Of a stretch of DNA of 64,000 nucleotides, positions 51,224 through 62,020 are shown piece after piece; the first letter of the stretch is position 1, and each line of letters starts with the position of its first letter. Source of the stretch: Tritrichomonas musculus. Its lineage: Eukaryota; Parabasalia; Tritrichomonadida; Tritrichomonadidae. Under the pieces are notes generated by a model that saw only the letters and a program-made list of their open reading frames with translations, ran no database searches and was not told the DNA's origin. Position numbers and translations under genes: made by a program. The DNA lies in assembly GCA_039105265.1 (NCBI GenBank), contig JAPFFF010000001.1, positions 1,736,001 to 1,800,000 on the forward strand, written 5' to 3'.

Positions 51224-54200
51224 TTCTTTATTCTACAAGTAAGAATTCTACAACATTCAGAGTCAACATATACAATTCCAAGCAAATTTTTACCAATCAC
51301 GAACACCCAATTTGGCTGCACATCAATTGGCACATGCACACCATCAGTTTTACCACCATCAAAACCAGAAGTTCCAGATGTTCCAGTTATTCCAGAGATT
51401 ACACCAGATCCAAATTATAATCAAATAAAAGAAAGAATTGAAGAACCAACAGCAATAGTTGTTGTTCAAAATTCTGAATTTTATAAGTTAGGCTCTAATA
51501 GTACAAAAGGAGGAGCAATCTTGTTTGATAAAAAAAGAGTTAATTGCACAATTGATAACTGCAAGTTCACTTACTGCATTGGAAATAACGGTGGTGCAAT
51601 TTGGATTCAATATGCAGGAGATGACAATTATCTTTCTGGCAGGATTTCAAAGACAACATTTACAAACTGTTTTGCAAAAACAGATGGTGGTGCTATTAAT
51701 CTCAAAATAACACAACCAAATAGACATTCATTTGTTATTGAAGAGTGCACATTCATTTCAAACACAGCAGGTGATCAAGGTGGTGCCATTTATACCGAAG
51801 CACGTGACAAATTAACAATTCAAAAATGTACATTTGAAAACAATGTCGCTTATGATAATGAAAAACAAGGTTTCTCGTTATATGCATCTATTGGATGTAC
51901 AGCAAAGGGTGACAAAGGAAATAAGATCACTTTACTTGACAACAAATTCTCTTTCACACCAGTCCAAGATGCTTTTAATGTTTATATTACAACAACTACA
52001 AACTCTAACAATTATGATTATAAGAATGCTAATCTTTACATTGGTGGATGTACTTTTTCAACACCTCAAACACCAACTGTTAAATTCAATCACCTCAAAA
52101 TCTATGAACAATTAAAATATGAATCAATTGTATTCACTAAATGCAATTGCGTTCAACAAGGACCTGACACTGTTTCTGTACCTGATATTGAAATTAATAA
52201 TTTCAACTTCAATTGTGATCCAAATGGTGTCTGCACACCTGGCGCACCAGTTACACCTGGACCAAGTGCGAAACCAGATGATGATGGCTATACAAAGACT
52301 GATAGAATTGACAGCCCAGGAAGTGCACTCGAACTTGAAAAAGCAAAATTCACAGACATCAAAAGTGAAGGCAAACAAGGAGGCGCTATTAGAATTGCAG
52401 AGCCAGTTGTTGACTGCACAATTATTAACTGCAAATTCACATCATGCACAGCTAAAACTGGCGGTGCAATGTATATTTCATACACTCATGGTTCTACTCA
52501 TGAATTATTAATTAAGAAAACAATTTTCACTGATTGCAGTTCTACTGAAAATGGAGGTGCTCTTTATATTTACATTTCACAAGAAAACACACATTCTGCC
52601 ACCATTAAAGAATGCACATTTACTTCCAACAAAGCTGGCTATAACGGTGGTGCTATTTATGCAGATACACGTGACTCATTCATTCTTAAACATTGTTCAT
52701 TTGACGGTAACCAAGCTAAAATCGGATCATCATTGTGGTTGAAAGTTGGCTATAGAAGTGAGAAAGATCCAACTTATGATTTCGCTCATGTTCTTTCAAA
52801 TAGCTTCACATTCACACCAAGTGGAGAAGAAAGCAATGTTTACATCAGAAGTTATAAATTAAGTGAAGGAGATGGACCAAATGCAAATCTTGTTCTTTCA
52901 TTATGTAGCTTTACTGCATCAAACCCAACTTCTGATATTTATAAGAATCTTGTTATTGATGATTCTGAAGGCCAATTCAATTCAATTTCATTCACATCTT
53001 GGAATTGTGTTAAACAAGGAGAAAATACAGTTACTGTTCCTAGTAATTATAAGTTATCAAACTTTAAATTTGAATGCAATGACATTAATTCATGCGGTCC
53101 TGATTCAAGTGGTTATAATTTACATGATCAAATAATTGACCAAGAACAACCAATTGAACTTGAAAACTTTAAGTTCCTTTATCATGACAATGATGATTCA
53201 AACGGTGGTGCTATTTCTGTCAACAAAAACAGAGTTAACTGCACAATTACGAAATGCATATTTGATTTATGCGCATCTCAATATGGTGGTGCTGTTTACA
53301 TCAAATATTCAGGCAATGGCACTTATGTTTGCACAATCACTTCTTCTGAATTCACAAATTGCCAAGCAACAACACACGGTGGTGCAATTTTCATCCAAAC
53401 TACACAATCAGCTAGACATACAGCAACCGTTACAGATTGCAAGTTTTCTAATAACAATGCCAAAAGTAATGGTGGTGCCATTTATGCTGATTGCAGAGAT
53501 GGATTCACATTGAAGAATTGCGTTTTTACTGACAACGTTGCTACTAATAATGGCTCTTCATTGTGGTGCAGAGTTGGCTGGAATGATAGATACAACAAGA
53601 ATGAAGCTATCATTCAAGATAACGAATTCACATTCACACCATCAAAGAAAACAAACGTCAATGTTTTCATCAGTTCTTACACATTAAATATTGATGTAAC
53701 ACCAAATGCAAATCTTATTTTCGGTGGCTGCACATTCAATTCTAAAGCAGCAGATATTGAATCCACTCATTTAAGGATTTATCAATATAGATCACAATTT
53801 GAGCACATCAACTTTACTAGTTGCAGCTGTGTCAAACAAGGAGTAGATACAGTTGATCTTCCTTTATTATATAATGCTGAATATTACTTCACTTTTGAAT
53901 GCCAAGATTTAGGTTCTTGCACTGCTAAACCTGCATCTCCAACACCTACACCAACACCAGATTCTGAAGGTTATTATGTATCTGATAAAAGATTCAATCG
54001 TGTTGAATTCGATCCAAAAGTTGTTTTAACACGAGTCAAGTTTTCTAACTTTTCACCAGAAAATGCAAATTATTATGGTGGTGCCATTTATCTTAACAAA
54101 GTTCCAGGCTTGATAAATGATTGCAAATTCATTAAATGCCAATCTGTCCGCGGTGGTGCAATTTATGTTGGCTATTCAGGCAGTTACAACAATTACACAT

Positions 54201-55882
54201 GCAACATTTATAGCACAATATTTGAAAATTGCAATTCAACAAATGGTGGTGCTATTTATGTATCAATTACACAACGAAGGAGACATCATGTTTCATTAGA
54301 AGGATGCACATTCACAGAAAACACAGCCGTTACAAACGGTGGTGCTATTTATGCAACAGTTCGTGATTGCTTCTCTGTTCGTCAATCCTTGTTCGTTAAT
54401 AACAAGGCATTGAATGGTTCTTCTGTTTGGTGCCAAGTTGGACAAGATCAAGGAAATGAATTTGGTGATACAGCTGTTTTCTATGGAAACAACTTCACAT
54501 TCACTCCAAGTCAAAGCAACACAAACAATGTTTATGTTCAATCTAATTCATTAAAGAACATAACAAGTCCAAATGCTAATGTAATCTTTGGCAAGAATGT
54601 TTTTACAACCGTTGATCCAAGTGCACAAAATTACAAACATTTGGAAATCAGAGAAAATGGCAAATTCGAAGCAATTCAATTCACTGATTGCAATTGCATA
54701 CAAGGTTTAGAATCATCTATTGATATTGTTGCCAGTGTTAAGCCAAACACCGACAACCTTATCTACAATTGTACAAGCTTTGATCAATGCCCATCAGCAG
54801 GTGAAAAGCCACCAACAAGTGACCAATGCAACTCAGAACGTCAAGAATCATTTGGACAAGAAATTTCTATAGAGAATTCATGCTTCTCTAACATCAAAGC
54901 ACCAGTATCAGTCGAAGGAGGCGCAGTTCGTGTTGTTAATGCCAAACTTGAAGCTGAGGATTGCACATTCACAAACTGCTCATCTGATTCAAATGGTGGT
55001 GCTATTTATGTCAGTTTTTCAGCAAATAATTGTGAACTTGAACTTGAAAATTGCGATTTCATAACATGCACATCAGGAGGCAGCGGTGGTGCCATTTATT
55101 TCATCAACACTAATCCTTCATGTGAGTCATCATTTGAGAGATGCAAATTTGAGAACAATCAAGCTGTTACAAGTGGCGGTGCTTTCTATTATTCACCGTG
55201 TGCAAACTCAGAAATGAAGAAGAACTTGTTCATCAACAATACTTGCACGTCAACCAAGGCACAAGGAACTTCTTTGTATGCTTTCATATCAAATCAAGAA
55301 CAAGTTTCTTCATTCAGTAAGAATAGAAAGATGATCAAAGACGACGAAAATGAAGTTAAACCAGTCGTCATCGAAGGAAATAGATTCAGAAGTGAACCAG
55401 TTACACAAACACAACAATTGTTCATCAATTTGAAGAAATCTGGTCAACTTGAATTCAATTCAAACTCCTTCTCATTTAACAAGGCTGAAGAAATTCCTTC
55501 TGGCGCCAAATACATCCAACTTCAAAAGGATGAAGGTGCCGTTTTAGCCGTCAAGGACGACATTTGCGTCGATAACAAAGAGTCTTTGGTTTCCGGATTT
55601 GATTCAGACGTGAACATCCAAACAGACTGTCACGTAGCTGACCCAGAAAATGACCACGAACTCGAAGGAGACGATCAAGGCGGAAAGAAGAAGAATAATG
55701 TTGGATTGATCGTCGGTGTTACTGTTGCCGCTGTCGTTGTTGTTGCCATTATTGTTGTTGTGGTCGTCTTCGTCGTTTTAAGAAAGAAGCAAGGTAACTA
55801 CGTAAGTGACCTTAATGAAGATGAAGTCGCTGATAACAACAGTGGAACTCAGCCAACAATTGAAGATCCAACTAACCTTTAA
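51224..55882 (+). CDS. Pmp-like repeat membrane protein (N-terminus not defined)
   Basis: The frame is open from 51224 (after a TAA at 51221) to the stop, about 1550 codons, but the N-terminal 400 codons contain no in-frame ATG; the first is at about 52470. The 5' end is either missing or spliced on. The protein is built from four to five modules of about 270 residues, each with several GGAIY and FxxN motifs as in chlamydial polymorphic membrane proteins, Cys pairs and a recurrent FTPS...NANL strand. A single transmembrane helix (GVTVAAVVVVAIIV) lies at about 55710-55785, with a short acidic cytoplasmic tail. This matches the trichomonad Pmp-like surface family. The first module is cut at its start, consistent with 5' truncation. 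Confidence 0.8.
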   Translation, partial: FFILQVRILQHSESTYTIPSKFLPITNTQFGCTSIGTCTPSVLPPSKPEVPDVPVIPEITPDPNYNQIKERIEEPTAIVVVQNSEFYKLGSNSTKGGAILFDKKRVNCTIDNCKFTYCIGNNGGAIWIQYAGDDNYLSGRISKTTFTNCFAKTDGGAINLKITQPNRHSFVIEECTFISNTAGDQGGAIYTEARDKLTIQKCTFENNVAYDNEKQGFSLYASIGCTAKGDKGNKITLLDNKFSFTPVQDAFNVYITTTTNSNNYDYKNANLYIGGCTFSTPQTPTVKFNHLKIYEQLKYESIVFTKCNCVQQGPDTVSVPDIEINNFNFNCDPNGVCTPGAPVTPGPSAKPDDDGYTKTDRIDSPGSALELEKAKFTDIKSEGKQGGAIRIAEPVVDCTIINCKFTSCTAKTGGAMYISYTHGSTHELLIKKTIFTDCSSTENGGALYIYISQENTHSATIKECTFTSNKAGYNGGAIYADTRDSFILKHCSFDGNQAKIGSSLWLKVGYRSEKDPTYDFAHVLSNSFTFTPSGEESNVYIRSYKLSEGDGPNANLVLSLCSFTASNPTSDIYKNLVIDDSEGQFNSISFTSWNCVKQGENTVTVPSNYKLSNFKFECNDINSCGPDSSGYNLHDQIIDQEQPIELENFKFLYHDNDDSNGGAISVNKNRVNCTITKCIFDLCASQYGGAVYIKYSGNGTYVCTITSSEFTNCQATTHGGAIFIQTTQSARHTATVTDCKFSNNNAKSNGGAIYADCRDGFTLKNCVFTDNVATNNGSSLWCRVGWNDRYNKNEAIIQDNEFTFTPSKKTNVNVFISSYTLNIDVTPNANLIFGGCTFNSKAADIESTHLRIYQYRSQFEHINFTSCSCVKQGVDTVDLPLLYNAEYYFTFECQDLGSCTAKPASPTPTPTPDSEGYYVSDKRFNRVEFDPKVVLTRVKFSNFSPENANYYGGAIYLNKVPGLINDCKFIKCQSVRGGAIYVGYSGSYNNYTCNIYSTIFENCNSTNGGAIYVSITQRRRHHVSLEGCTFTENTAVTNGGAIYATVRDCFSVRQSLFVNNKALNGSSVWCQVGQDQGNEFGDTAVFYGNNFTFTPSQSNTNNVYVQSNSLKNITSPNANVIFGKNVFTTVDPSAQNYKHLEIRENGKFEAIQFTDCNCIQGLESSIDIVASVKPNTDNLIYNCTSFDQCPSAGEKPPTSDQCNSERQESFGQEISIENSCFSNIKAPVSVEGGAVRVVNAKLEAEDCTFTNCSSDSNGGAIYVSFSANNCELELENCDFITCTSGGSGGAIYFINTNPSCESSFERCKFENNQAVTSGGAFYYSPCANSEMKKNLFINNTCTSTKAQGTSLYAFISNQEQVSSFSKNRKMIKDDENEVKPVVIEGNRFRSEPVTQTQQLFINLKKSGQLEFNSNSFSFNKAEEIPSGAKYIQLQKDEGAVLAVKDDICVDNKESLVSGFDSDVNIQTDCHVADPENDHELEGDDQGGKKKNNVGLIVGVTVAAVVVVAIIVVVVVFVVLRKKQGNYVSDLNEDEVADNNSGTQPTIEDPTNL

Positions 55883-56144
55883 TTTAATAAAAATTAATTT
55901 TTAAATAAAAATAAATAAATTTTTTTTGAAATAGCTTTGTTTTCTCATAAAAATTTATTATCAATAAGAATCAAACCCAAAGAAGTTTGTTTTCATAGTC
56001 TTTGTGATTTATCTTTCTAAGTTTTGTTCTAATATCTTATCAATTTTATTGACAACGCAATAGAATGGACTCAAAGAATTTATTAGAAAAATCACAAAGA
56101 ATGAAAAAAAAATTTTTATATTTATTCAATTAAAAAAATATCCT
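55883..56144 (+). other. spacer before tRNA-His
   Basis: AT-rich, with no gene recognised. Confidence 0.4.
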
Positions 56145-56217
56145 TCTCTTGTGGTTTAACGGTACATTACACAGGTTCGTGAAGCCTGAGATGTCGGTTC
56201 GACTCCGACCAAGAGAA
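56145..56217 (+). tRNA. tRNA-His (anticodon GTG)
   Basis: Acceptor stem tctcttg/caagaga with discriminator A; anticodon stem caggt/gcctg; loop tcgtgaa giving anticodon GTG; T-arm gtcgg-ttcgact-ccgac; T-run terminator from 56218. No encoded G at -1, as expected where it is added after transcription. The base before the anticodon is C rather than the near-universal T33. Confidence 0.85.
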
Positions 56218-56229
56218 TTTTTTTTTTTC

Positions 56230-56363
56230 CATAGAATTCTGGACGAAAATTTGATTTCATAGAATTAAAAGAACAAAAAGTTCTATTGGTCAGGGTTAAT
56301 ATTCACAATAATTATTTATTCAAAATTTATTAATTTTTAGAAATATTAAAAAAATACAAAAAT

Positions 56364-56399
<36 letters not shown>

Positions 56400-56465
56400 A
56401 AAAACTACTTTAATTAAAAACTAATACCTTTAGATATTGTAAGACAATCTTAAAGGCAACAAATT
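56230..56465. other. spacer with poly(T)
   Basis: T28-class run at about 56368-56396, between tRNA-His and the 3' end of the acetyltransferase gene. No gene. Confidence 0.5.
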
Positions 56466-57119
56466 TTAATGAACTTTATAAATAAATGGATAATGTGTTA
56501 AAAATGTTCCTGGAACTTTTGAATCTTGAAGTTTTTGGTATCCTATTCGCTTGTATATTGTAATATTTGATGTGTCATAAGTTTCTAAATAACAAGGCCT
56601 ATTAATTGTTGAAGCATATTCCAACATTGGTTGAACCAATCTTTTTGCTATTCCTCTTCCACGCATTGATGGTTTAACAGCAAGATTATAAAGGAAAACA
56701 TCTTGGTCTTGAGTGATTTCTGTCTTTTTCTTAAAAGCATATCTATCTGTAAGATCCATCCGTTGAACAGAGCCAATGAAATCAGTCATAAACAGGTATT
56801 TCCATAAACCTGATTGAATATAACTCCATAAAGTGTTACCTGAAAAACCCGGTGGGACCCATTGTGCAAATCCATTCACTTCTTCTGAATCTGCATATAA
56901 TAGACCTTTTTCACCTGTAACTTTAATGACCATTTCCAATGCTAGTGAAATCTTCTTGACATAATCTTTTCCATGAAAGAAATATTTATATAATTCATAT
57001 CCATCAAAAGCTTGAACACCACAAGAAACGAATCGATCAATATCAGTAGGTTTCATGATATATAATCCATACTTTTTAAGATGCCTAATAGCATCTGCTT
57101 TAGAATATGGTTTCAACAT
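56466..57119 (-). CDS. GNAT-family N-acetyltransferase
   Basis: 217 residues. The C-terminal half has the GNAT acetyl-CoA signature LAVKPSMRGRGIAKRL (R-G-x-G-x-A at about 150-160), followed by the PCYLETYDTSNITIYKRIGY segment typical of the fold. The N-terminal half has aromatic segments (FAQWVPPGF) seen in small-molecule and puromycin-type GNATs. The substrate is unknown; cytosolic. ATG 57119 is the only start before the frame closes. Confidence 0.88.
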   Translation of the reverse strand: MLKPYSKADAIRHLKKYGLYIMKPTDIDRFVSCGVQAFDGYELYKYFFHGKDYVKKISLALEMVIKVTGEKGLLYADSEEVNGFAQWVPPGFSGNTLWSYIQSGLWKYLFMTDFIGSVQRMDLTDRYAFKKKTEITQDQDVFLYNLAVKPSMRGRGIAKRLVQPMLEYASTINRPCYLETYDTSNITIYKRIGYQKLQDSKVPGTFLTHYPFIYKVH

Positions 57120-58122
57120 GAAATAAAATTTTTTACACGCAAAACAATAGTATTGAATTTTGAATGAAAAATCAATTTTTTTTCTATTATTTTAAAATTT
57201 CTATTCAATAATTAAAGGGCATATCGTTTTTTATTGAAAATTTTCATTGTAATACAAATATTCTATATTATATTGTTTTTCTATATTTAATTATATTCTA
57301 TTACATGAAAAACATTATAAATTTATAATCAATTTATTATATTATTTCATTATTTTTTTAAAACAATATACATATATTTTATTCAATAAAAATTAAAATT
57401 GATATAAAACCTTAAAAAATCAAATTTATGAGTTGTATTGAAAAATTTATATTGATCATAGAAAAACAAAGATGGTTGAAAAAATTAAAAGGAATTTTTA
57501 TTTCAAATTTTAGTATGTAAAATCTCTCTCTAATATAAAACAGTTCATTTTGAACATTGGCTTAAAATGAATTGAAACAAAATAACTCAATAAAATTTTC
57601 CGATTGATAACTTTTTATAATCAATTATCAGAGTTAAAAAAGTGTAAAACCTGATAATCGATATCAGAATAACAAGCATACTTAAATTTTAATTTTTTTC
57701 AGATCAAAATTGTTGACCTTTGTGAAATATATATATATAATTCGGATTATCTGAAATCTTAGAATTTGGGCTAAATTATTAATAATTTGTATTCATACAC
57801 AATTTTGATTAATATCGTGAACTGCATTTGTACATTCGAGCACTTTCCACCAATCAAAATGAAATTTTCTATAAAAATATCATTTTTCTGAAACCTCATT
57901 TAAAAAGTGACAAAACCATTAAAAACAATAATATGCTGCTGAATGATTTATAATTAATTTAATTTGTTATATAGTGATAATAAAGGCACTCACATTTATT
58001 TATGAGCCTAGATAATTTAGTTAAAAATTGAATCGAATTTTTAAAGCACATTGCATTTCATTCAATAATATAATTTTATTAGTAAGATAGTTTTTTTATT
58101 TAAGAAAGATTCGTTTAGGCGC
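57120..58122. other. AT-rich spacer with a partial copy of the 460-bp element
   Basis: 1 kb without a gene. At 57600-57680 the sequence acctgataatcgatatcag followed by aataacaagca matches the left end of the 10830 element in inverted orientation. Its partner end is not found nearby, so this is a fragment or diverged copy. Confidence 0.5.
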
Positions 58123-60870
58123 TTATTTCTTGCCTTTTTGTGGACTGTTGGCCGGCGATTCTTTTACTTTCTCTTTAGGCAAATTTGCATTCTTATTTCT
58201 TACATTTCTTTCATTGAGAAATCTTTCTAGCTGGATCCTTCGTGCTGGATCCGGAGTTGCCCTCTTCATCTTCACGAGTCCCCTCTCCCTGATCACTTCT
58301 GGCTGGTTCTTGGCTTTCTTTATGCACTCTGATATCAGTTCATTTCTGAATTCGTTTCTGAGCAGTTTTGCTCTGTCTCCTTTCTGAGGCGATCCGGCAT
58401 TTGCAGCGGGCTTCTTGGCGCATCTTCTTGGATCTGGACTCGCAGCATGCATCACTTGGCCTGCTTTTTCTGGATTTCTCATCAACTGAGGCTTCTTTTT
58501 CTTTATTAACTGCTGTCTAGTATCTTCATTTTTTAATTGACAATCTTTTTCTGGGCTTCTCAAAACCAGACCTGGCTTAGTGATGTTCGCTTTCGCTTCT
58601 TTATCAATTGTTGCTTCTTTTTCTTTATTAACTGTTGCTCCTTTTTCTTTATTAACTGTTGCTCCTTTTTCTTTATTAACTGTTGCTCCTTTTTCTTTAT
58701 TAACTGTTGCTCCTTTTTCTTTATTAACTGTTGCTCCTTTTTCTTTATTAACTGTTGCTCCTTTTTCTTTATTAACTGTTGCTTCTTTTTCTTTATTAAC
58801 TGTTGCTTCTTTTTCTTTATTAACTGTTGCTTCTTTTTCTTTATTAACTGTTGCTCCTTTTTCTTTATTAACTGTTGCTCCTTTTTCTTTATTAACTGTT
58901 GCTCCTTTTTCTTTATTAACTGTTGCTCCTTTTTCTTTATTAACTGTTGCTCCTTTTTCTTTATTAACTGTTGCTTCTTTTTCTTTATTAACTGTTGCTT
59001 CTTTTTCTTTATTAACTGTTGCTTCTTTTTCTTTATTAACTGTTGCTCCTTTTTCTTTATTAACTGTTGCTCCTTTTTCTTTATTAACTGTTGCTTCTTT
59101 TTCTTTATTAATAGCTTCTTCTTTTTCTTTATTAATAGCTTCTTCTTTTTCTTTATTAATAGCTTCTTTTTTTTCTTTATTAATAGCTTCTTCTTTTTCT
59201 TTATTAATAGCTTCTTCTTTTTCTTTATTAATAGCTTCTTCTTTTTCTTTATTAATAGCTTCTTCTTTTTCTTTATTAATAGCTTCTTTTTTTTCTTTAT
59301 TAACTGTTGCTCCTTTTTCTTTATTAATAGCTTCTTCTTTTTCTTTATTAACTGTTGCTCCTTTTTCTTTATTAATAGCTTCTTCTTTTTCTTTATTAAC
59401 TGTTGCTTCTTCCTTTTCTTTATTAACTACTGCTTCTTCTTCTTCTTCTTTATCAGATGTTTCTTCTTTTTCTTTATTAACTGTTGCTTCTTCCTTTTCT
59501 TCATCTTTGTTTGTCTGGCCATTGCTAATAATACATGTCTTACTCGACTTTATTCTTACACTTTTGACCAGAACTTCTTTTTGGGCGTTTGCTACAGCGC
59601 TTCTTGGATTCTTTGCCTCAATTTTTGCCTTCTTTTTGGTGAAATTGCTTTCATTCCTCATCGGCGGCAGGCTGTTGAACTTTTCCTCTTCATCGATGTC
59701 ATTATCATCAGTGATCAAAAGGCTTGGCACTTTTTCACCGATGACAGATCTAGGGCGTCTATTCAGCCATTTTCTCTCTATCTTTCTTTTCAGCTCTTCT
59801 TTGAGCGAGTTTGTCTTCCTAATGAACTTTCTCTCCTCATCAGACAACTGGCTGTCCTTTCTTGAGAGCAAGATTTCATTGCAAACGATATTAATTGTCA
59901 ATTTTTCGACCAGCTCCTCCAGGTTGATGTGATCGTCAACAATTGATTCAATGTATTGAAAAAGTTTGTCCACATCAATTTTTGAAAGGTAATAACGATC
60001 ATAACCGTTTTCATTTTGATCTGTGCCGATGTTGAAGGCCAATCGAAGGAATATGTCTTCAAATGTCGGCCGTTTGGACGGTTCGCCATCCCAGCACTTT
60101 TTGCATAGCTCCCAAATCGAATCCTTCATCGGCTTGGCGCCTCTTCTATGTCTTTTTGGCCTGAGATTGCCAAAAGCAACATTGGTTAGAAAATACATGT
60201 CTTGCTTTTTCTTAGGATAGGGGGTACATTGGGCAACAAGCTCATACATGGAGATTCCAAATGCATAAATATCAACTTTTCGACCATAACGTTTGTTAAG
60301 TATTTCGGGTGCCATGTATAATGGGGTACCGCCTGCACTCGATTGGATAAGAGAATCAAGTAGATTTACTGCCTTGGAAAATCCAAAATCTGAAATAATG
60401 GGATGAAAGCGTTCATCAATTAGTACATTATCTGGTTTAAGGTCACGATGTATGTGGTCTTTTTTGTGAAATATCATCATTCCATATGAAATACCAATTA
60501 AAATAATTTGGCGTATAGTATCATCTATTTTATCTGAATCTGGTTTATGACAGTATTTTAATAATGAACCATTTTCTACATAGTTGGTAAGAATTACAGG
60601 GATTTTTTCGTTATTTGGTTTCAATTTAAATGAAATTCCTTTAAATTGTAAAATTGTCGGATGTTGAAAATTAATCATACAGTCAATTTCACGTTTAATA
60701 TTACTGATTGGACTCCTTTCAGTTATGGTTATCTGTTTTGCTGCATATTCTTTTTTATCGATATTATGAGTTACCTTATAAACTTTACCAAATGAGCCTT
60801 CACCAGCAGCATCGGTTTCTGTAAAATTGTTATAGTCAATGTAAGGATAATCAGCAAAAGATTTCTCCAT
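58123..60870 (-). CDS. protein kinase with long 8-residue Lys/Glu repeat tail
   Basis: 915 residues. The kinase domain is at 15-290: GEGSFG 23-28, AAK lysine K45, HRDLKPDN 141-148, DFG 161-163, GTPLYMAPE. It is predicted active and of the same TKL-like type as the kinase-Sel1 genes. About 455-755 hold about 37 tandem 8-residue units, mostly [GE]-A-T-V-N-K-E-K or E-E-A-I-N-K-E-K. About 760-915 is a basic C-terminal tail. The region outside the repeat (about 58130-58470 and 59500-60150) is GC-richer than the surroundings. The poly-Phe frames on the plus strand are shadows. No Sel1 repeats are present. Confidence 0.87.
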   Translation of the reverse strand: MEKSFADYPYIDYNNFTETDAAGEGSFGKVYKVTHNIDKKEYAAKQITITERSPISNIKREIDCMINFQHPTILQFKGISFKLKPNNEKIPVILTNYVENGSLLKYCHKPDSDKIDDTIRQIILIGISYGMMIFHKKDHIHRDLKPDNVLIDERFHPIISDFGFSKAVNLLDSLIQSSAGGTPLYMAPEILNKRYGRKVDIYAFGISMYELVAQCTPYPKKKQDMYFLTNVAFGNLRPKRHRRGAKPMKDSIWELCKKCWDGEPSKRPTFEDIFLRLAFNIGTDQNENGYDRYYLSKIDVDKLFQYIESIVDDHINLEELVEKLTINIVCNEILLSRKDSQLSDEERKFIRKTNSLKEELKRKIERKWLNRRPRSVIGEKVPSLLITDDNDIDEEEKFNSLPPMRNESNFTKKKAKIEAKNPRSAVANAQKEVLVKSVRIKSSKTCIISNGQTNKDEEKEEATVNKEKEETSDKEEEEEAVVNKEKEEATVNKEKEEAINKEKGATVNKEKEEAINKEKGATVNKEKKEAINKEKEEAINKEKEEAINKEKEEAINKEKEEAINKEKKEAINKEKEEAINKEKEEAINKEKEATVNKEKGATVNKEKGATVNKEKEATVNKEKEATVNKEKEATVNKEKGATVNKEKGATVNKEKGATVNKEKGATVNKEKGATVNKEKEATVNKEKEATVNKEKEATVNKEKGATVNKEKGATVNKEKGATVNKEKGATVNKEKGATVNKEKGATVNKEKEATIDKEAKANITKPGLVLRSPEKDCQLKNEDTRQQLIKKKKPQLMRNPEKAGQVMHAASPDPRRCAKKPAANAGSPQKGDRAKLLRNEFRNELISECIKKAKNQPEVIRERGLVKMKRATPDPARRIQLERFLNERNVRNKNANLPKEKVKESPANSPQKGKK
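58606..59506 (-). repeat. 24-bp coding minisatellite
   Basis: About 37 tandem 24-bp units (plus-strand form ctttttctttattaactg and variants). Variant units are clustered, with the ATV type in one block and the EAI type in another. That pattern indicates local slippage and homogenisation. Confidence 0.9.
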
Positions 60871-61137
60871 TATTGGGATATATTTATTGATTTATATAAT
60901 TGAATTTTATAAATGAACCAAGAATAAAACTTTTTGAATTTAAATTATATAGATAAATTTTGTAAATATATTATTAAATATTAGATATTTTTAAAATATT
61001 TTGATTTATTTGATCTTTAATATATAAAATTTAGTCAAATATTTTATAAGGATGGCCAACATTTTAGTTATTCTTGCGAAAAATTATATTACAAAACCGC
61101 AAATCAAACCATTTCGTTTGATTATACGAAAAGCGTA

Positions 61138-61518
61138 ATGCCAAATATAGAATATCCCAGTTTTCTTGATCGATTAAACGATGATTTTATCAAAAATACT
61201 CCGATTGACGAAAGCATATCATTTTCATTTGATAATCTTGTGAAACCCAGCGAAAATGGAATAGACACTATTATCAAAAAGTTTAGTAATCCAATGATTA
61301 AAGAGCTGACCAGGGACAAAGTAACGTCTTTTATTCGGTTGCAATTTTGCCGAAATAAAATAATTTTGCATTCAATTGTTGAATCAATCAAAAGTATTGA
61401 AAAAGTTTCCAAAGAAATATTAAAAGAAGAATTACCAATTCTTTTCAATTATTCACTTTTTGAAGGCTGCCACTCCATTTGCTGTAGATTATGGAAGCTA
61501 CTTTTTCAATTAAAATAA
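61138..61518 (+). CDS. hypothetical ORF, possible N-terminal part of the 62021 gene
   Basis: 126 codons (MPNIEYPSFLDRLNDDF, helical KSIEKVSKEILKEELPI). The last 25 codons fall in an inverted repeat whose other arm is at 61819-61951 and which, in another frame, resembles the end of an ankyrin protein (AATPFAVDYGSYFF). The first 100 codons may belong to the large ORF downstream, with the repeat inserted between. A genuine short protein is less likely. Confidence 0.4.
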   Translation: MPNIEYPSFLDRLNDDFIKNTPIDESISFSFDNLVKPSENGIDTIIKKFSNPMIKELTRDKVTSFIRLQFCRNKIILHSIVESIKSIEKVSKEILKEELPILFNYSLFEGCHSICCRLWKLLFQLK

Positions 61519-61951
61519 AAAAAACGAATATGACAAAAAAATTCTGAGAAATTAATTTTTTATTTATTTTCATATTATATTTGCTTTTCTAATGCTAGTG
61601 ATTTGGGAATCTACATCAAAGTGTCTTATATAAACTTCTCTTTTCCATCAACAATGTTTTTTCCTCTTTGGATCGCAAAATCCTGATATTGATATCTGAT
61701 GAGCACCGCCTCGACGTAATAAATGCCAAGAATAATGGCTATGATCAAATCCAATTTACTCAACAGTTGCTTTTAAATGGTTTAAAAGTGTATCTCCTGA
61801 AGTTTCGACAATTAAATTTGAAAATAAATAAAAAATTAATTTCTCAGAATTTTTTTTGTCATATCCGTTTTTTAATATTTTAATTGAAAAAGTAGCTTCT
61901 AATCTACAGCAAATGAAGAGGCGCATTCAAAAAGTGAAATTGAAAAGAATT
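61438..61951. repeat. inverted repeat with ankyrin-like debris
   Basis: Arms 61438-61572 and 61819-61951 are about 90 percent identical in inverted orientation, separated by 246 bp. The left arm reads AATPFAVDYG and the centre reads LDVINAKNNGY in one frame, both ankyrin-like. The unit looks like rearranged DUF3447/ankyrin gene fragments. Confidence 0.6.
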
Positions 61952-62020
61952 CCAGTTTGTCGAACCTACTTTTTAAGTTAAAATTACAAAGAATGCAGTA
62001 ATATTTACGGGACACTATAA

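Noticed and set aside
58537-59932. Plus-strand ORFs of about 440 codons rich in Phe and Ser
   Set aside because: They are the reverse complement of the Lys/Glu minisatellite of the minus-strand kinase gene.
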